Positions 44,810 to 54,338 of a DNA stretch of 64,000 nt are shown here, piece after piece (position 1 is the stretch's first letter; each line of letters begins with the position of its first letter). Position numbers and translations under genes: made by a program. This DNA comes from SURF-28 sp034521465 (GTDB lineage: Bacteria > Bacteroidota > Ignavibacteria > Ignavibacteriales > Melioribacteraceae), in assembly GCA_034521465.1 (NCBI GenBank), contig JAXHMN010000016.1, forward strand, positions 558,001 to 622,000, written 5' to 3'. The notes below the pieces were generated by a model, which was not told the origin of the DNA, did not search any database, and was given only the letters and a program-made list of their open reading frames with translations.

Positions 44810-46439
44810 AAAAAGTTACACCGTAACTTTAACGAAAGATCAGAAAAAAAATAAACGTTCCGAGTATGGACTTGCGTTAATCAGCGGTTTAATGCTTAGT
44901 TTGTCATTCCCGCCGCTTCCGTTTTATATACTGATTTTCTTCGCGTTAATACCTTACTTTTTTGTATTAGAAAAAAGAGAATCTTTAGCGGAAATAAATA
45001 GAATTACTTATGTAATGGCGTTCATTTATAACGCGATTACACTTTATTGGGTTGGCAGCTGGCAGCCGGATACCGACCCGTTTTTGATGATTGCCGGCGT
45101 TACTTTATTATTTTTTAACCCTATAATATTTTTAATTCCTTCCACACTTTATTACTTTGCTAAAAAAAGTTTTAACCGAAGAGTCGCGCTATTTCTTTTC
45201 CCTTTGTTTTGGGTTGCTGCTGAATTTTTGTACAGCATTACGGACTTCCGGTTTCCGTGGGTTACGCTGGGCCATTCGCTGGCTTACTTTAAATCATTTA
45301 TTCAAATTGCTGAATTTATCGGTTCATTCGGACTCGGAATTCTTGTAATCTACATCAATGTATTTGCATACCTCGGACATTACAATTATAGGAAAAAGAA
45401 AAAGTTTTTAGTCTATGAGATTGCTGCTTTGTTACTTTTTCTTCTTCCAATATTCTACGGTGGAATTGCAATAGATAACACTGAAAAAGTCGAAAAGAAA
45501 GTCAAAGTTGGAATGATACAACCAAACTTAAATCCATGGAAAAAGTGGGAAGCCGGAAATGTTTCCCAACAGCTTGAACTATACTTAGAACTTTCTCGAA
45601 AAGAAATTGATAATGGTGCGGAACTTTTAATCTGGCCTGAAACGGCATTACCGGTTTATCTTCTTGCCGGTGGTTATGAAAAAACTGTGCAATCAATTCA
45701 TAGATTTTGTGATACGAACAATGTCTATATTTTAACCGGAATGCCGCACGCAAATTTTTATTTTGACAGTACAAAAGCACCCCCCGAATCAAAGAAAACA
45801 AAGAGTGGTACAAATTATACTTCATATAATTCAATTTTGTTATTCCAGCCAAATTCAAGTGAAGTACCGATGTACGGAAAAATCAAACTTGTTCCATTTG
45901 GAGAAAAAGTCCCGCTGGTTGAACATATACCCTTCCTAGGTGATTTGATCAAATGGAATGTCGGAATCTCAAGTTGGAATGAGGGAACAGAACACAAAGT
46001 TTTCGAGATAGATTTAGGTAAGAAAAAAATTAATGTTGCCGGCGTTGTATGTATTGAATCCATTTATCCAAGATTCATTTCAGAGTTTGTTGCTAATGAT
46101 GCAGAATTGATCGTAGTTGTTACAAACGATAGCTGGTATGGTAACTCAAGCGGACCTTATCAACATAAAGAGATGAGCGTGCTTCGTGCCGTTGAAAATC
46201 GTCGCTCGGTCGTTCGTTCTGCAAACGGCGGTATCAGCTGTGTGATTGATAAATATGGAAAAACTTTGATTGAAACCGGAATGTTCGAAAAAAATAGTTT
46301 TTCTTACGATGTAGAACTTAACTCTGATAAAACAGTTTATTCAAAAACCTCTTACTTACTTCCGTGGATTAGTTTAGTAAGTTCAATATTTATTATGTTT
46401 GCATTTATGTTCAATAAAATAAAAAACAGAAAAACTTAA
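44802..46439 (+). CDS. lnt: apolipoprotein N-acyltransferase
   Basis: Lnt adds the third acyl chain to lipoproteins in Gram-negative cells. It has seven to eight membrane helices in residues 20-220 and a C-terminal one, and a nitrilase-like domain between with the catalytic triad: Glu in IWPETALPVYL, Lys in YGKIKLVPFGEKVPL and Cys in VVCIESIYPRF. NDSWYGNSSGPYQH and ENRRSVVRSANGGISC are further signatures. Intact at 545 residues. It suits the lipoproteins encoded nearby. Confidence 0.95.
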   Translation: MNEKSYTVTLTKDQKKNKRSEYGLALISGLMLSLSFPPLPFYILIFFALIPYFFVLEKRESLAEINRITYVMAFIYNAITLYWVGSWQPDTDPFLMIAGVTLLFFNPIIFLIPSTLYYFAKKSFNRRVALFLFPLFWVAAEFLYSITDFRFPWVTLGHSLAYFKSFIQIAEFIGSFGLGILVIYINVFAYLGHYNYRKKKKFLVYEIAALLLFLLPIFYGGIAIDNTEKVEKKVKVGMIQPNLNPWKKWEAGNVSQQLELYLELSRKEIDNGAELLIWPETALPVYLLAGGYEKTVQSIHRFCDTNNVYILTGMPHANFYFDSTKAPPESKKTKSGTNYTSYNSILLFQPNSSEVPMYGKIKLVPFGEKVPLVEHIPFLGDLIKWNVGISSWNEGTEHKVFEIDLGKKKINVAGVVCIESIYPRFISEFVANDAELIVVVTNDSWYGNSSGPYQHKEMSVLRAVENRRSVVRSANGGISCVIDKYGKTLIETGMFEKNSFSYDVELNSDKTVYSKTSYLLPWISLVSSIFIMFAFMFNKIKNRKT

Positions 46440-46440
46440 T

Positions 46441-47457
46441 ATGATCGATTTAAGAAGTGATACAGTTACAAAACCTACAAAAGGAATGCTTCAAGCAATG
46501 TATAATGCGGAACTTGGTGACGATGTTTACAAAGAAGACCCAACTGTAAATAAGTTGGAAAATTATGCTGCCGAATTACTCGGTAAAGAAGCGGCGCTTT
46601 ATGTCCCAAGCGGAGTAATGGGTAATCAAATTTGTCTGAATGTTTTAACACAACCGATGGACGAAGTAATCTGCGAAAAAGATGCACACATTTTTCAATA
46701 CGAATCCGGCTCACCGGCAGCGTTAAGTGGAATACAGCTTTGTCAAGTTGAAGGGAAACGAGGCGTATTTACTCCGGATCAGGTTGAACCTTTAATTCGT
46801 CCTACTAGCGCTTATTATATGGCGCGCTCGAGAGTAATTGAAGTTGAGAACACTCACAACCGTGCCGGTGGAACCATTAACCCTATTGAAAATATTGTAG
46901 CTCTAAAACAGTTAGCGGAAAAATATAATTTGTTTTTTCACTTAGACGGCGCAAGACTTTGGAATGCATCTGTAGCAACCGGAATTAAACCATCGGAATA
47001 CTCAAGTTATTTCGATTCTGTATCGTGCTGTTTATCGAAAGGGCTCGGCGCTCCAATTGGTTCGGTGATTGCCGGTTCGAAAGAATTTATTCAAGAGGCA
47101 TTCCGCGTTCGTAAAGCGTGGGGCGGGGGAATGAGGCAAGTCGGTGTTATTGCCGCAGCCGGTTTATACGCGCTGAAAAATAATATAGCACGGCTGGCGG
47201 AAGATCACGAAAAGGCAAAATCACTTGCTGAATTCTTAGATGAATCTGATATGTTTGACATTGATATGAAAACAGTCCAGACAAACATTCTAATTTTCAA
47301 ACCATTGAAAAAAAGTGTGGACGAAATATTATCAGCGGCAAACTCAAAAGGGCTTCAACTTTCAGTCGGTTCAGTCGGGTCACTGCGCGCTGTTACGCAT
47401 ATGGATGTTTCCTTTGAACAGATTGAAGAAGCAAAACAAATTTTAGAAAAAATTTAG
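46441..47457 (+). CDS. ltaE: low-specificity L-threonine aldolase
   Basis: It splits threonine or allo-threonine into glycine and acetaldehyde with pyridoxal phosphate. It starts MIDLRSDTVTKPTKGML, then DDVYKEDPTVNKLE, ALYVPSGVMGNQICLN, ENTHNRAGGTINPIE and FHLDGARLWNASVA. The Schiff-base Lys lies in SCCLSKGLGAPIGS (about residue 200). Intact at 338 residues. It starts 1 base after the lnt stop. Confidence 0.95.
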   Translation: MIDLRSDTVTKPTKGMLQAMYNAELGDDVYKEDPTVNKLENYAAELLGKEAALYVPSGVMGNQICLNVLTQPMDEVICEKDAHIFQYESGSPAALSGIQLCQVEGKRGVFTPDQVEPLIRPTSAYYMARSRVIEVENTHNRAGGTINPIENIVALKQLAEKYNLFFHLDGARLWNASVATGIKPSEYSSYFDSVSCCLSKGLGAPIGSVIAGSKEFIQEAFRVRKAWGGGMRQVGVIAAAGLYALKNNIARLAEDHEKAKSLAEFLDESDMFDIDMKTVQTNILIFKPLKKSVDEILSAANSKGLQLSVGSVGSLRAVTHMDVSFEQIEEAKQILEKI

Positions 47458-47488
47458 AGTAAGATTAAGATTATGATTAAGAGTAAGA
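47456..47488 (+). repeat. GATTAA-type hexamer repeat spanning a start codon
   Basis: Units GAGTAA, GATTAA, GATTAT, GATTAA and GAGTAA run at a 6-bp period across 47458-47487. The ATG of the thioesterase gene (47473) lies inside the third-fourth unit, so its first residues (MIKSKK) come from the repeat. A related array is at 22930-23003. Confidence 0.65.
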
Positions 47489-47949
47489 AAGATTTGACAA
47501 AAGAAGAATTTTTACACAAAATAATAGAAGTAGTAAAATTTCACGAAGTAGATTTACTCGGTGTATGCAATAACGCTGTTTACTTTAACTATTTTGAAGA
47601 TGCTCGACTAAAATACACGCAAGACCTCAAAGCCAATTATAAACTAAAAGAATTTTTAGAAGACGAATCATTTTTTATAATGGTTCATAACGATTGTGAT
47701 TATTTTGAATCGGCTCATCTGGATGATGAACTTACAGTACATACCAAAATTGAATTTATAAAAAATTCCAGTTTTGGTTTTAAACATTTAGTTGAAAAGA
47801 AATCGACTGGAAAAATCATTGCCGCCGGAGGTGGAATTGTAGTGCACACCAATAAATCAACGCAAGAACCGAGACCACTCCCCAAAGAATTTTACGATGC
47901 AGTTTCAGATTATGAAAAATCGGTGGACATTTTAAAGAATAAAACTTAA
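47473..47949 (+). CDS. hotdog-fold acyl-CoA thioesterase (4-HBT/YbgC type)
   Basis: The fold is shown by VVKFHEVDLLGVCNNAVYFN, where the Asp/Asn region matches the 4-hydroxybenzoyl-CoA thioesterase active helix, then YFEDARLKYTQDL, FMVHNDCDYF-like FIMVHNDCDYFESAHLDDEL and KIIAAGGGIVVHTNKSTQ. At 158 residues it is a single domain. The N-terminal MIKSKKDLTKEE is encoded partly by a hexamer repeat and has only a weak ribosome site. The substrate is unknown. Confidence 0.82.
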   Translation: MIKSKKDLTKEEFLHKIIEVVKFHEVDLLGVCNNAVYFNYFEDARLKYTQDLKANYKLKEFLEDESFFIMVHNDCDYFESAHLDDELTVHTKIEFIKNSSFGFKHLVEKKSTGKIIAAGGGIVVHTNKSTQEPRPLPKEFYDAVSDYEKSVDILKNKT

Positions 47950-47981
47950 CTTCATTTACTCTTTAACAAACCGAGTTTGTC

Positions 47982-48671
47982 GTGCAATTAGTTTTCGATA
48001 TTGAAACTGCCGGCGTTAACTTTGAAACACTATCCGAATCGCAGCAAGAATTCCTTCTTCGGTATGCGGAAAAAGAACCTGACGAAGAATTACGTGAACA
48101 AAAAAAAGACGAAGCAAAAAGGTATTTAAGTCTCTACCCACTTACGGCAAAAGTTATAGTTATCGGTTTGCTCCACACTGAAATGGAAAAAGCAGTTGTA
48201 CTTTATGAAGGAAGCGAAACTGAAGAAAATGTTGTTACTGAAGATGAATTAGTTGTTTATAAACCGCTTCCCGAAAAAGAAATGCTCGAAACATTTTGGA
48301 AATATGCTGCCAAGACTAATCGATTCATTTCATTCAACGGACGCAATTTTGATCTTCCCTTTTTAATGATACGCTCCGCAAAACTGAAAGTAAAACCTAC
48401 AGTCAATTTCATCAAAAGCAGATATGACAAAACCAATCACATAGATTTACTTGAGCAATTTACCTTTTACGGGTTAACCAAAAAATTCAATTTGGATTTT
48501 TATTGTCAGTCATTTGGAATTGAATCTCCTAAGTCAAAAGGTGTAAGCGGCATGGACGTAAAACAGCTCTACGATGCCGGTCGAGTTAAAGAAATTGCCG
48601 TTTATTGCGGAGAAGATATACGAGCAACGCACGAGCTTTATAAAATATGGGATGAGTACCTAAACATCTGA
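47982..48671 (+). CDS. predicted 3'-5' exonuclease (PolB-like, RNase H fold)
   Basis: A DEDD-type exonuclease of the small PolB-like group. GTG 47982 gives LVFDIETAG with the first acidic pair Asp-x-Glu. FISFNGRNFDLPFLMIRSAK holds the second site, HIDLLEQF and KGVSGMDVKQLYDAG follow, and IAVYCGEDIRATHELYKIW carries the last Asp. Intact at 229 residues. No polymerase domain is present. The role is unknown. Confidence 0.8.
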   Translation: MQLVFDIETAGVNFETLSESQQEFLLRYAEKEPDEELREQKKDEAKRYLSLYPLTAKVIVIGLLHTEMEKAVVLYEGSETEENVVTEDELVVYKPLPEKEMLETFWKYAAKTNRFISFNGRNFDLPFLMIRSAKLKVKPTVNFIKSRYDKTNHIDLLEQFTFYGLTKKFNLDFYCQSFGIESPKSKGVSGMDVKQLYDAGRVKEIAVYCGEDIRATHELYKIWDEYLNI

Positions 48672-48750
48672 ATCTTATTTTTCTATCTGAAAATTATTCA
48701 GAAATTTATAAATTTACCTGTATATCTTTTTTTTGCTTAAGGTGGCGCAA

Positions 48751-50193
48751 ATGAAATTTCCCGGTACAATTAATTTAAAACTTCCGTTATTTATTTTTGT
48801 AGTCCTTCTTCTTTTAGTGCTGACAGATATTTTTTATGTAGAAGGTAAATCAGATTCGGAAACAATTGACAAAGTTTTTTACCTAATAATTCACATCAGC
48901 TTTTGGATTTCTACTGCTTTTCTTTTTAATATGATTATAAATAAATTTTTTTGGGGTGGTCTATCTAAAATACCTATCGGTAATTCAGCACTAAATAAAG
49001 TTCGCGATTTTCTAGGGACTCTCACATATGTTATTGTCGCAATAATTATACTCGTTGGTTATTTTGATTTTGAATATAATTATAATTTGATAGCAGTAGG
49101 GGTGATTGTTTCGGTTGCCGGAATGTTTTTTCGCTCTCATATCTTAAGTTCCTTTAAGTCAACCTTTTTAGCCACCTCATCCGCTCTTAACATCGGGGAT
49201 GAAATAAAATTAACGGCAATTAATAGTGATACAATTATTTTCGGAAAAGTTGATTCGGTTGATAAAAGAAATCTTCAACTGATCAACGAAGACGGAAATA
49301 TCTTAACTATTCCTCAAGAAAGTTTAGATGATTTTGTTATAGAAAATTATTGGGGAAATGAAAACGAATCACGCTTCAAAATAAATGTAACTTTGCCATT
49401 CTCGGTTAAAATAAATCGAGCAAAGAGAATTTTACTTTCCGCTGTCAAAACTACTTACTATGATCTTAAGATCAATTCAATAAACGAACCGGAAGTAATT
49501 TCAACGGAATTATTAACAGACTCTATTGAATATTCCGTTTACTTTTGGTTAAATGTTAAGCGCTATAGTGATGTTGGCAAGTTAAAGGATATAATAATCA
49601 CAAACATTAAAAAATATTTAGATTACAGCGGTGTAAACTTCTCTACTGAATTCCCCTCCTCCGATACTGAAATTGATTATCAAACTGTTGTGAATAAAAA
49701 CATAAATAAAGTGTTAAAGCAGAATGAAATTTTTGACTCTCTTAACAATGAGGAAATAACGGAGATTAACAATTCAATAATCATTAGAGAATATAATTTA
49801 GGAGAAATTGTAATAAAGGAAAATGAATCGGGCGATTCTATGTTTATTGTTATTGAAGGATTATTGAATGTATCGGTTACATCAGAGGATGGTAGATACG
49901 TAACTGTAGGACGATTAACGCCGGGAGAATATTTTGGTGAGATGTCTTTAATGACCGGAGAAAAGAGAAGTGCAACAGTAAGCTGCGAAACCGATGTTTT
50001 ACTTTATGAAATTACAAAAGAAAATATCTCAAAAATTATAGAAAACAGAAAAGATTTAATTGATGAATTCGGCGAGGTAATTTCCCGCCGAACTCAATCG
50101 AATGTAGAATTACTTGAGAAATATGAAAAATCAAAACATACTGTATTAAATGAAATTGTAAATAAGATTAAGAGATTTTTCAAACACAATTAA
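48751..50193 (+). CDS. MscS-like channel with C-terminal cyclic-nucleotide-binding domain
   Basis: Residues about 5-130 hold three to four membrane helices (LPLFIFVVLLLLVLTDIFYV, VFYLIIHISFWISTAFLF, LTYVIVAIIILVGYF, AVGVIVSVAGMFFRSHIL), the last resembling the MscS pore helix. The MscS beta domain follows (LNIGDEIKLTAINSDTIIFG, NGNILTIPQESL-like stretch). From about 325 to 460 is a CAP-type cNMP domain with IIREYNLGEIVIKENESGDS and the phosphate-binding cassette GEYFGEMSLMTGEKRSATV, including the Arg that contacts cyclic nucleotide phosphate. This is the bCNG architecture. ATG 48751 follows AAGGTGG. Its stop overlaps the convergent ferredoxin stop. Confidence 0.9.
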   Translation: MKFPGTINLKLPLFIFVVLLLLVLTDIFYVEGKSDSETIDKVFYLIIHISFWISTAFLFNMIINKFFWGGLSKIPIGNSALNKVRDFLGTLTYVIVAIIILVGYFDFEYNYNLIAVGVIVSVAGMFFRSHILSSFKSTFLATSSALNIGDEIKLTAINSDTIIFGKVDSVDKRNLQLINEDGNILTIPQESLDDFVIENYWGNENESRFKINVTLPFSVKINRAKRILLSAVKTTYYDLKINSINEPEVISTELLTDSIEYSVYFWLNVKRYSDVGKLKDIIITNIKKYLDYSGVNFSTEFPSSDTEIDYQTVVNKNINKVLKQNEIFDSLNNEEITEINNSIIIREYNLGEIVIKENESGDSMFIVIEGLLNVSVTSEDGRYVTVGRLTPGEYFGEMSLMTGEKRSATVSCETDVLLYEITKENISKIIENRKDLIDEFGEVISRRTQSNVELLEKYEKSKHTVLNEIVNKIKRFFKHN

Positions 50194-50492
50194 TCGCGGC
50201 CAACTTCATCCAAAAGTTCTTTCTTTTTCATTAACTCTTCTTTAGTTTCTTCTCTGTCCGGATCCATTTCAATTGCTTCGGTCGGACAAGCTTCGATGCA
50301 CTGAGGTTCATCAAAAAAACCAACACATTCAGTACATTTTTCAGGCACAATGTATGTATGATCATCATTTAATGCTTCATGTTCTTCACCCTTATAATCG
50401 TAAGGAACACCGGCATCATAAATTGCGTTATTAGGACATTCAGGTTCACAAGCTGCGCAATCGATGCATTCGTCTGTTATAATTACTGCCAT
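50190..50492 (-). CDS. 2[4Fe-4S] ferredoxin (Allochromatium/YfhL type)
   Basis: The start is ATG 50492, with GGAGG 6 bases upstream on the minus strand. Two cluster motifs are present: CIDCAACEPECPNNAI and, with the extra loop typical of Alvin-type ferredoxins, CTECVGFFDEPQCIEACP. About 100 residues with an acidic C-terminal helix. Its TAA and that of the MscS gene lie in the same TTAA at 50190-50193. It serves low-potential electron transfer. Confidence 0.94.
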   Translation of the reverse strand: MAVIITDECIDCAACEPECPNNAIYDAGVPYDYKGEEHEALNDDHTYIVPEKCTECVGFFDEPQCIEACPTEAIEMDPDREETKEELMKKKELLDEVGRD

Positions 50493-50742
50493 AAAATACC
50501 TCCGTAAAGAATAATTGAAAATTGTGATACTCAAATATAAGACTTTGATAACTTATTTGCCTTTTTGAATATGATAAATCATAATATTTTTTGATTCGTT
50601 GTGAGGCAAGGTACAATTTCTTGTGAAACTTTTTGGGATAGCTCCTGTTGCGAGTGTTGTGGGATTATATTTTAGTATTCCATTTCACCAAACATTATTT
50701 AAAATGTTATATTGAGGTCTAATTTATTTTCTAATTACAGAG

Positions 50743-52974
50743 ATGTCAATGAAAGAACCCAAAGTAAATTTGGAATTAGCATTAGAACATGGATTAACCG
50801 AAGAAGAATACGGTTGGGTTTGTGACCGATTGGGAAGAACACCGACTTTTACTGAGCTCGGTATTTTTAGTGTGATGTGGAGTGAACATTGTAGTTATAA
50901 AAACTCCATCGCTTTGTTGAAGACTCTTCCGCGTGAAGGTGGAAAACTTTTAGTCGGCGCCGGTGAAGAAAATGCCGGACTCGTTGATATTGGTGATGGA
51001 TTAGCAGTTGCTTTTAAAATAGAAAGTCACAATCATCCTTCCGCAGTTGAGCCCTATCAGGGCGCTGCCACCGGAGTTGGTGGTATATTGCGTGATATTT
51101 TTACAATGGGAGCCAGACCAATAGCGGCATTAAACTCATTAAGATTTGGTACACTCGATGATAAACGAACTCGATATTTATTCGAAGGTATTGTAAAAGG
51201 CATTGGTGATTACGGAAATAGTTTTGGTGTTCCGACTGTTGGCGGTGAAGTCTATTTTGATGAATGTTACAAAGGTAATCCTCTCGTAAACGCGATGGCA
51301 ATCGGATTAGTCAAACATGATCAAACCGCTTCTGCGGTTGCAAAGGGGGAAGGTAACCCTGTGCTGATTGTCGGTTCGGCTACGGGTCGGGATGGAATTC
51401 ACGGCGCTACTTTTGCATCTGAAGAAATATCGGAAAAATCAGAAGCTAAAAGACCGTCCGTTCAAGTCGGCGATCCGTTTACCGAAAAACTTTTGCTCGA
51501 AGCAACATTAGAAATAGTAAAGAATGGTTGGATTGTTGGTGTTCAAGATATGGGCGCAGCCGGAATTTCCTGTTCAACTTCCGAGATGAGTGATAAAGGT
51601 GAATCGGGAATGAAGATCGACTTAAATAAAGTTCCTTTGCGCGAAGCAGATATGAGCGCATATGAAATCATGCTCTCCGAAAGTCAAGAACGAATGCTTG
51701 TCGTAGCAAAGAAAGGATTCGAAGACAAAATCATTGAAACTTTTGAAAAGTGGGATTTGAATTGCAAAATTATTGGACATGTGACCGACAAGCAATTATT
51801 GGAAGTAACTTATCATGGCGAGATAAAAGCTGGAATGAATCCATATGATCTTGTACTTGGCGGAGGCGCTCCCGTATATCACCGCGAAACAAAAGAACCA
51901 AAATATTTGAAAGAAAAGTGGAGCTTTGATTTTAGCTTACTCGAAAAACCAGATAACTTAACCGAAGTATTTAAGGAAAGTTTTTCATCCCCAAACATTG
52001 CTTCAAAGCGGTGGGTGTATGAACAATATGATTCAATGGTTCGAACAAATACTATAGTCGGACCTGGTTCAGATTCTGCCGTGATCTATATTAAAGGAAC
52101 AAACAAAGCTATTGCAACTAAAACCGATTGCAACTCACGTTACGTTTATCTAAATCCAAAAGAGGGTACAAAAATTGCTGTAGCCGAAGCCGCGCGAAAC
52201 ATTGTCTGCAGCGGGGTGAACCTCTAGCTATTACAAATTGTTTAAACTTTGGAAATCCTTATAAACCTGAAGTTTATTGGACATTTAAAGAAGCAATTGA
52301 AGGAATGGGCGAAGCATGCAGATTCTTTGAAACACCTGTAACCGGTGGAAATGTCAGCTTTTATAACGAAAGTCCGAATACCGCGGTTTACCCAACTCCG
52401 GTAATTGGAATGGTCGGTTTGATAAAAGATATAGATAAAATTGTCACAGCAAATTTCAAAAACGAGGATAATTTGATTTATCTACTTGGTGAAGACAATG
52501 AAGAAATCGGTGGCAGCGAGTTATCTAAAAATTATTCACGGAAAAGTTGAAGGAAATTCGCCGGCAATTGACCTTCAAACCGAAAAGAATTACACGACCT
52601 TGTATTGCAGCTAATCGATAAAGGATTAATTGAATCCGCTCACGATATTTCCGAAGGCGGAATCATTTCAGCACTAGCCGAATGCTGCATAATTGAAGAT
52701 GAAAAACCGGTAGGATGTGAAGTTGACATCCCGGTGAAAGACTCGTAAAGATTTCTCGCTTTTCTCCGAAAGTCAATCCAGAGTGATCGTTTCGGTTAAA
52801 GCAGATAATCAAAAGGAATTTGAGAAAATTAGTTCACAAATGAAGACTCCAATTCTTTTTATTGGTCGAACTATTAAAGATAGCTTTATTGTAAACAGTG
52901 AAATAAATCTAAAAGTAAGTGATCTGATAGATATTTTTTACAAATCAATTCCAGATAAAATGAATGCACATTAA
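50743..52974 (+). CDS. purL: phosphoribosylformylglycinamidine synthase subunit PurL (several frameshifts)
   Basis: PurL makes FGAM from FGAR in purine synthesis; this is the small form that works with PurQ and PurS. The intact first 490 residues show GIFSVMWSEHCSYKNS, ESHNHPSAVEPYQGAATG, GGEVYFDECYKGNPLVNAM, VQDMGAAGISCSTSEM and GPGSDSAVIYIKG. Frame changes occur near 52215, 52525, 52590 and 52745. Between them come LAITNCLNFGNPYKPEVYW, PVTGGNVSFYNESP, AHDISEGGIISALAECC and FSLFSESQSRVIVSV. About 744 residues, normal for the form. YihY overlaps its end by 11 bases. The cluster of indels looks like poor sequence. Confidence 0.94.
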
Positions 52975-53887
52975 ATCGCTTTTAAAATATTTTTCCTTAG
53001 GCACGTTAAGTAAGATCTATGAGGAATTAAAGTACTATGCAATAGGTTTATATAATCGTATTGACCAACACCATCTATTTCTTTCGGGCGGCGGTATTGC
53101 ATTTTCACTTTTTGCAAGTATACTTCCTCTAACACTGATTGCGTTTTCCATCCTTGGAAATATACTTGACAATACAGCGGTTGAAGTACAGTTGACAAAT
53201 ATCTTAAATACAATTATTCCGTATCCAGAATATGCGCAAAAGATTCACTCCATTATCATGTCCCGCGTTCCTGAAGTTGTACAGTATAAAACATGGGCGG
53301 GTATTACCGGTGCTTTCGGTTTGCTTTTCATTTCAAGCGGGTTGTTCAGCAGCTTACGCACAATCTTAAATAGCATCTTTCATTTTACCGACGATAAACA
53401 TATGCTCATCGGTAAATTACGGGATCTTGGGATGGTGATTCTACTCGTAATTTTTCTCTTTCTTGCGATCATCGGTTTTCCTGCATTGAACATCTTAACA
53501 AAATTTGCACTCGATAGTGAAATTCTTAAAATGTTCAGATTAACTCCTTTTGTTGAAATTCTTTTTTCTATTGGCTCAACTCTGATAATTCTTATAATGT
53601 TTTATATTTTTTACAAATTGATACCATATGCAAAACTTGGAAGAAGAGTTCCTTTTGTGGCGGCTTTAACCGCAACTATCTTATGGGAAATTGCGCGGCA
53701 GTTATTCGGATACTACATCTCAAGCGTTGCAACACTAGATAGAATTTACGGAACATATGCCTTGCTTGTAATTGTTGCTTTCTGGATTTATTACTCTTCA
53801 ATATTATTTTTAGTCGGAGCAGAAGTAGGACAACTTTACCGGGAAAGAAAAACTGAAAAGCAAAAGTCGAGTTATGAAACGACATGA
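52964..53887 (+). CDS. YihY/BrkB family membrane protein
   Basis: The family has six membrane helices and no settled function; it was once called RNase BN by mistake. Marks are DQHHLFLSGGGIAFSLFASI near the N-terminus (commonly AAALAFY in others), ITGAFGLLFISSGLFSSLRT, KLIPYAKLGRRVPFVAALTA and YGTYALLVIVAFWIYYSSIL, then FLVGAEVGQLYRE, the family end. Intact at 307 residues. The hemerythrin gene overlaps by 14 bases. Confidence 0.88.
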   Translation: MHIKSLLKYFSLGTLSKIYEELKYYAIGLYNRIDQHHLFLSGGGIAFSLFASILPLTLIAFSILGNILDNTAVEVQLTNILNTIIPYPEYAQKIHSIIMSRVPEVVQYKTWAGITGAFGLLFISSGLFSSLRTILNSIFHFTDDKHMLIGKLRDLGMVILLVIFLFLAIIGFPALNILTKFALDSEILKMFRLTPFVEILFSIGSTLIILIMFYIFYKLIPYAKLGRRVPFVAALTATILWEIARQLFGYYISSVATLDRIYGTYALLVIVAFWIYYSSILFLVGAEVGQLYRERKTEKQKSSYETT

Positions 53888-54338
53888 AAGTTTAATACCA
53901 CTCTCAAAACAGCATCATGATGCCTTAATTCTTGCTCAATTGATTAAGAAAGATGCACCACGCTATAACGGACTTCCCACAACACTTGAAGGAAAAAGAG
54001 AATACACGCTGAATAAATTTAGAGATCACTTGGTTCCGCATTTTGAAGCGGAAGAATTAATTCTGATACCTTTCATTTTAGGGAGCGATAAAGAAGTTGA
54101 TGAAATCTCACAAAAAGTTATCAATCAACATAAGCAGATATCCGACTTGGTTGAAGAAATTAGAAAGCAGAAAGATGTTGAAATTAATTTGGACCGGTTA
54201 GGAAACTTAATTTCCGAACACGTTAGATTAGAAGAGAGAGATCTATTCCAAAAGATCCAAAACGTATTTTCAGAAAACCAACTTGAAAAACTTGCTCAAC
54301 AACTCAGCTACTTAGATAATAAAACAAGCTCTTTTTGA
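53874..54338 (+). CDS. hemerythrin-like domain protein
   Basis: The four-helix hemerythrin fold binds a di-iron centre. Likely ligands lie in LIPLSKQHHDALILAQL, LVPHFEAEELILIPF, VINQHKQISDLVEEI and LISEHVRLEERDLFQKI, which gives the His and Glu pattern of the family. At 154 residues it is a single cytoplasmic domain. Possible roles are oxygen or nitric oxide sensing, or iron-sulfur repair. It overlaps the genes on both sides. Confidence 0.88.
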   Translation: MKRHESLIPLSKQHHDALILAQLIKKDAPRYNGLPTTLEGKREYTLNKFRDHLVPHFEAEELILIPFILGSDKEVDEISQKVINQHKQISDLVEEIRKQKDVEINLDRLGNLISEHVRLEERDLFQKIQNVFSENQLEKLAQQLSYLDNKTSSF

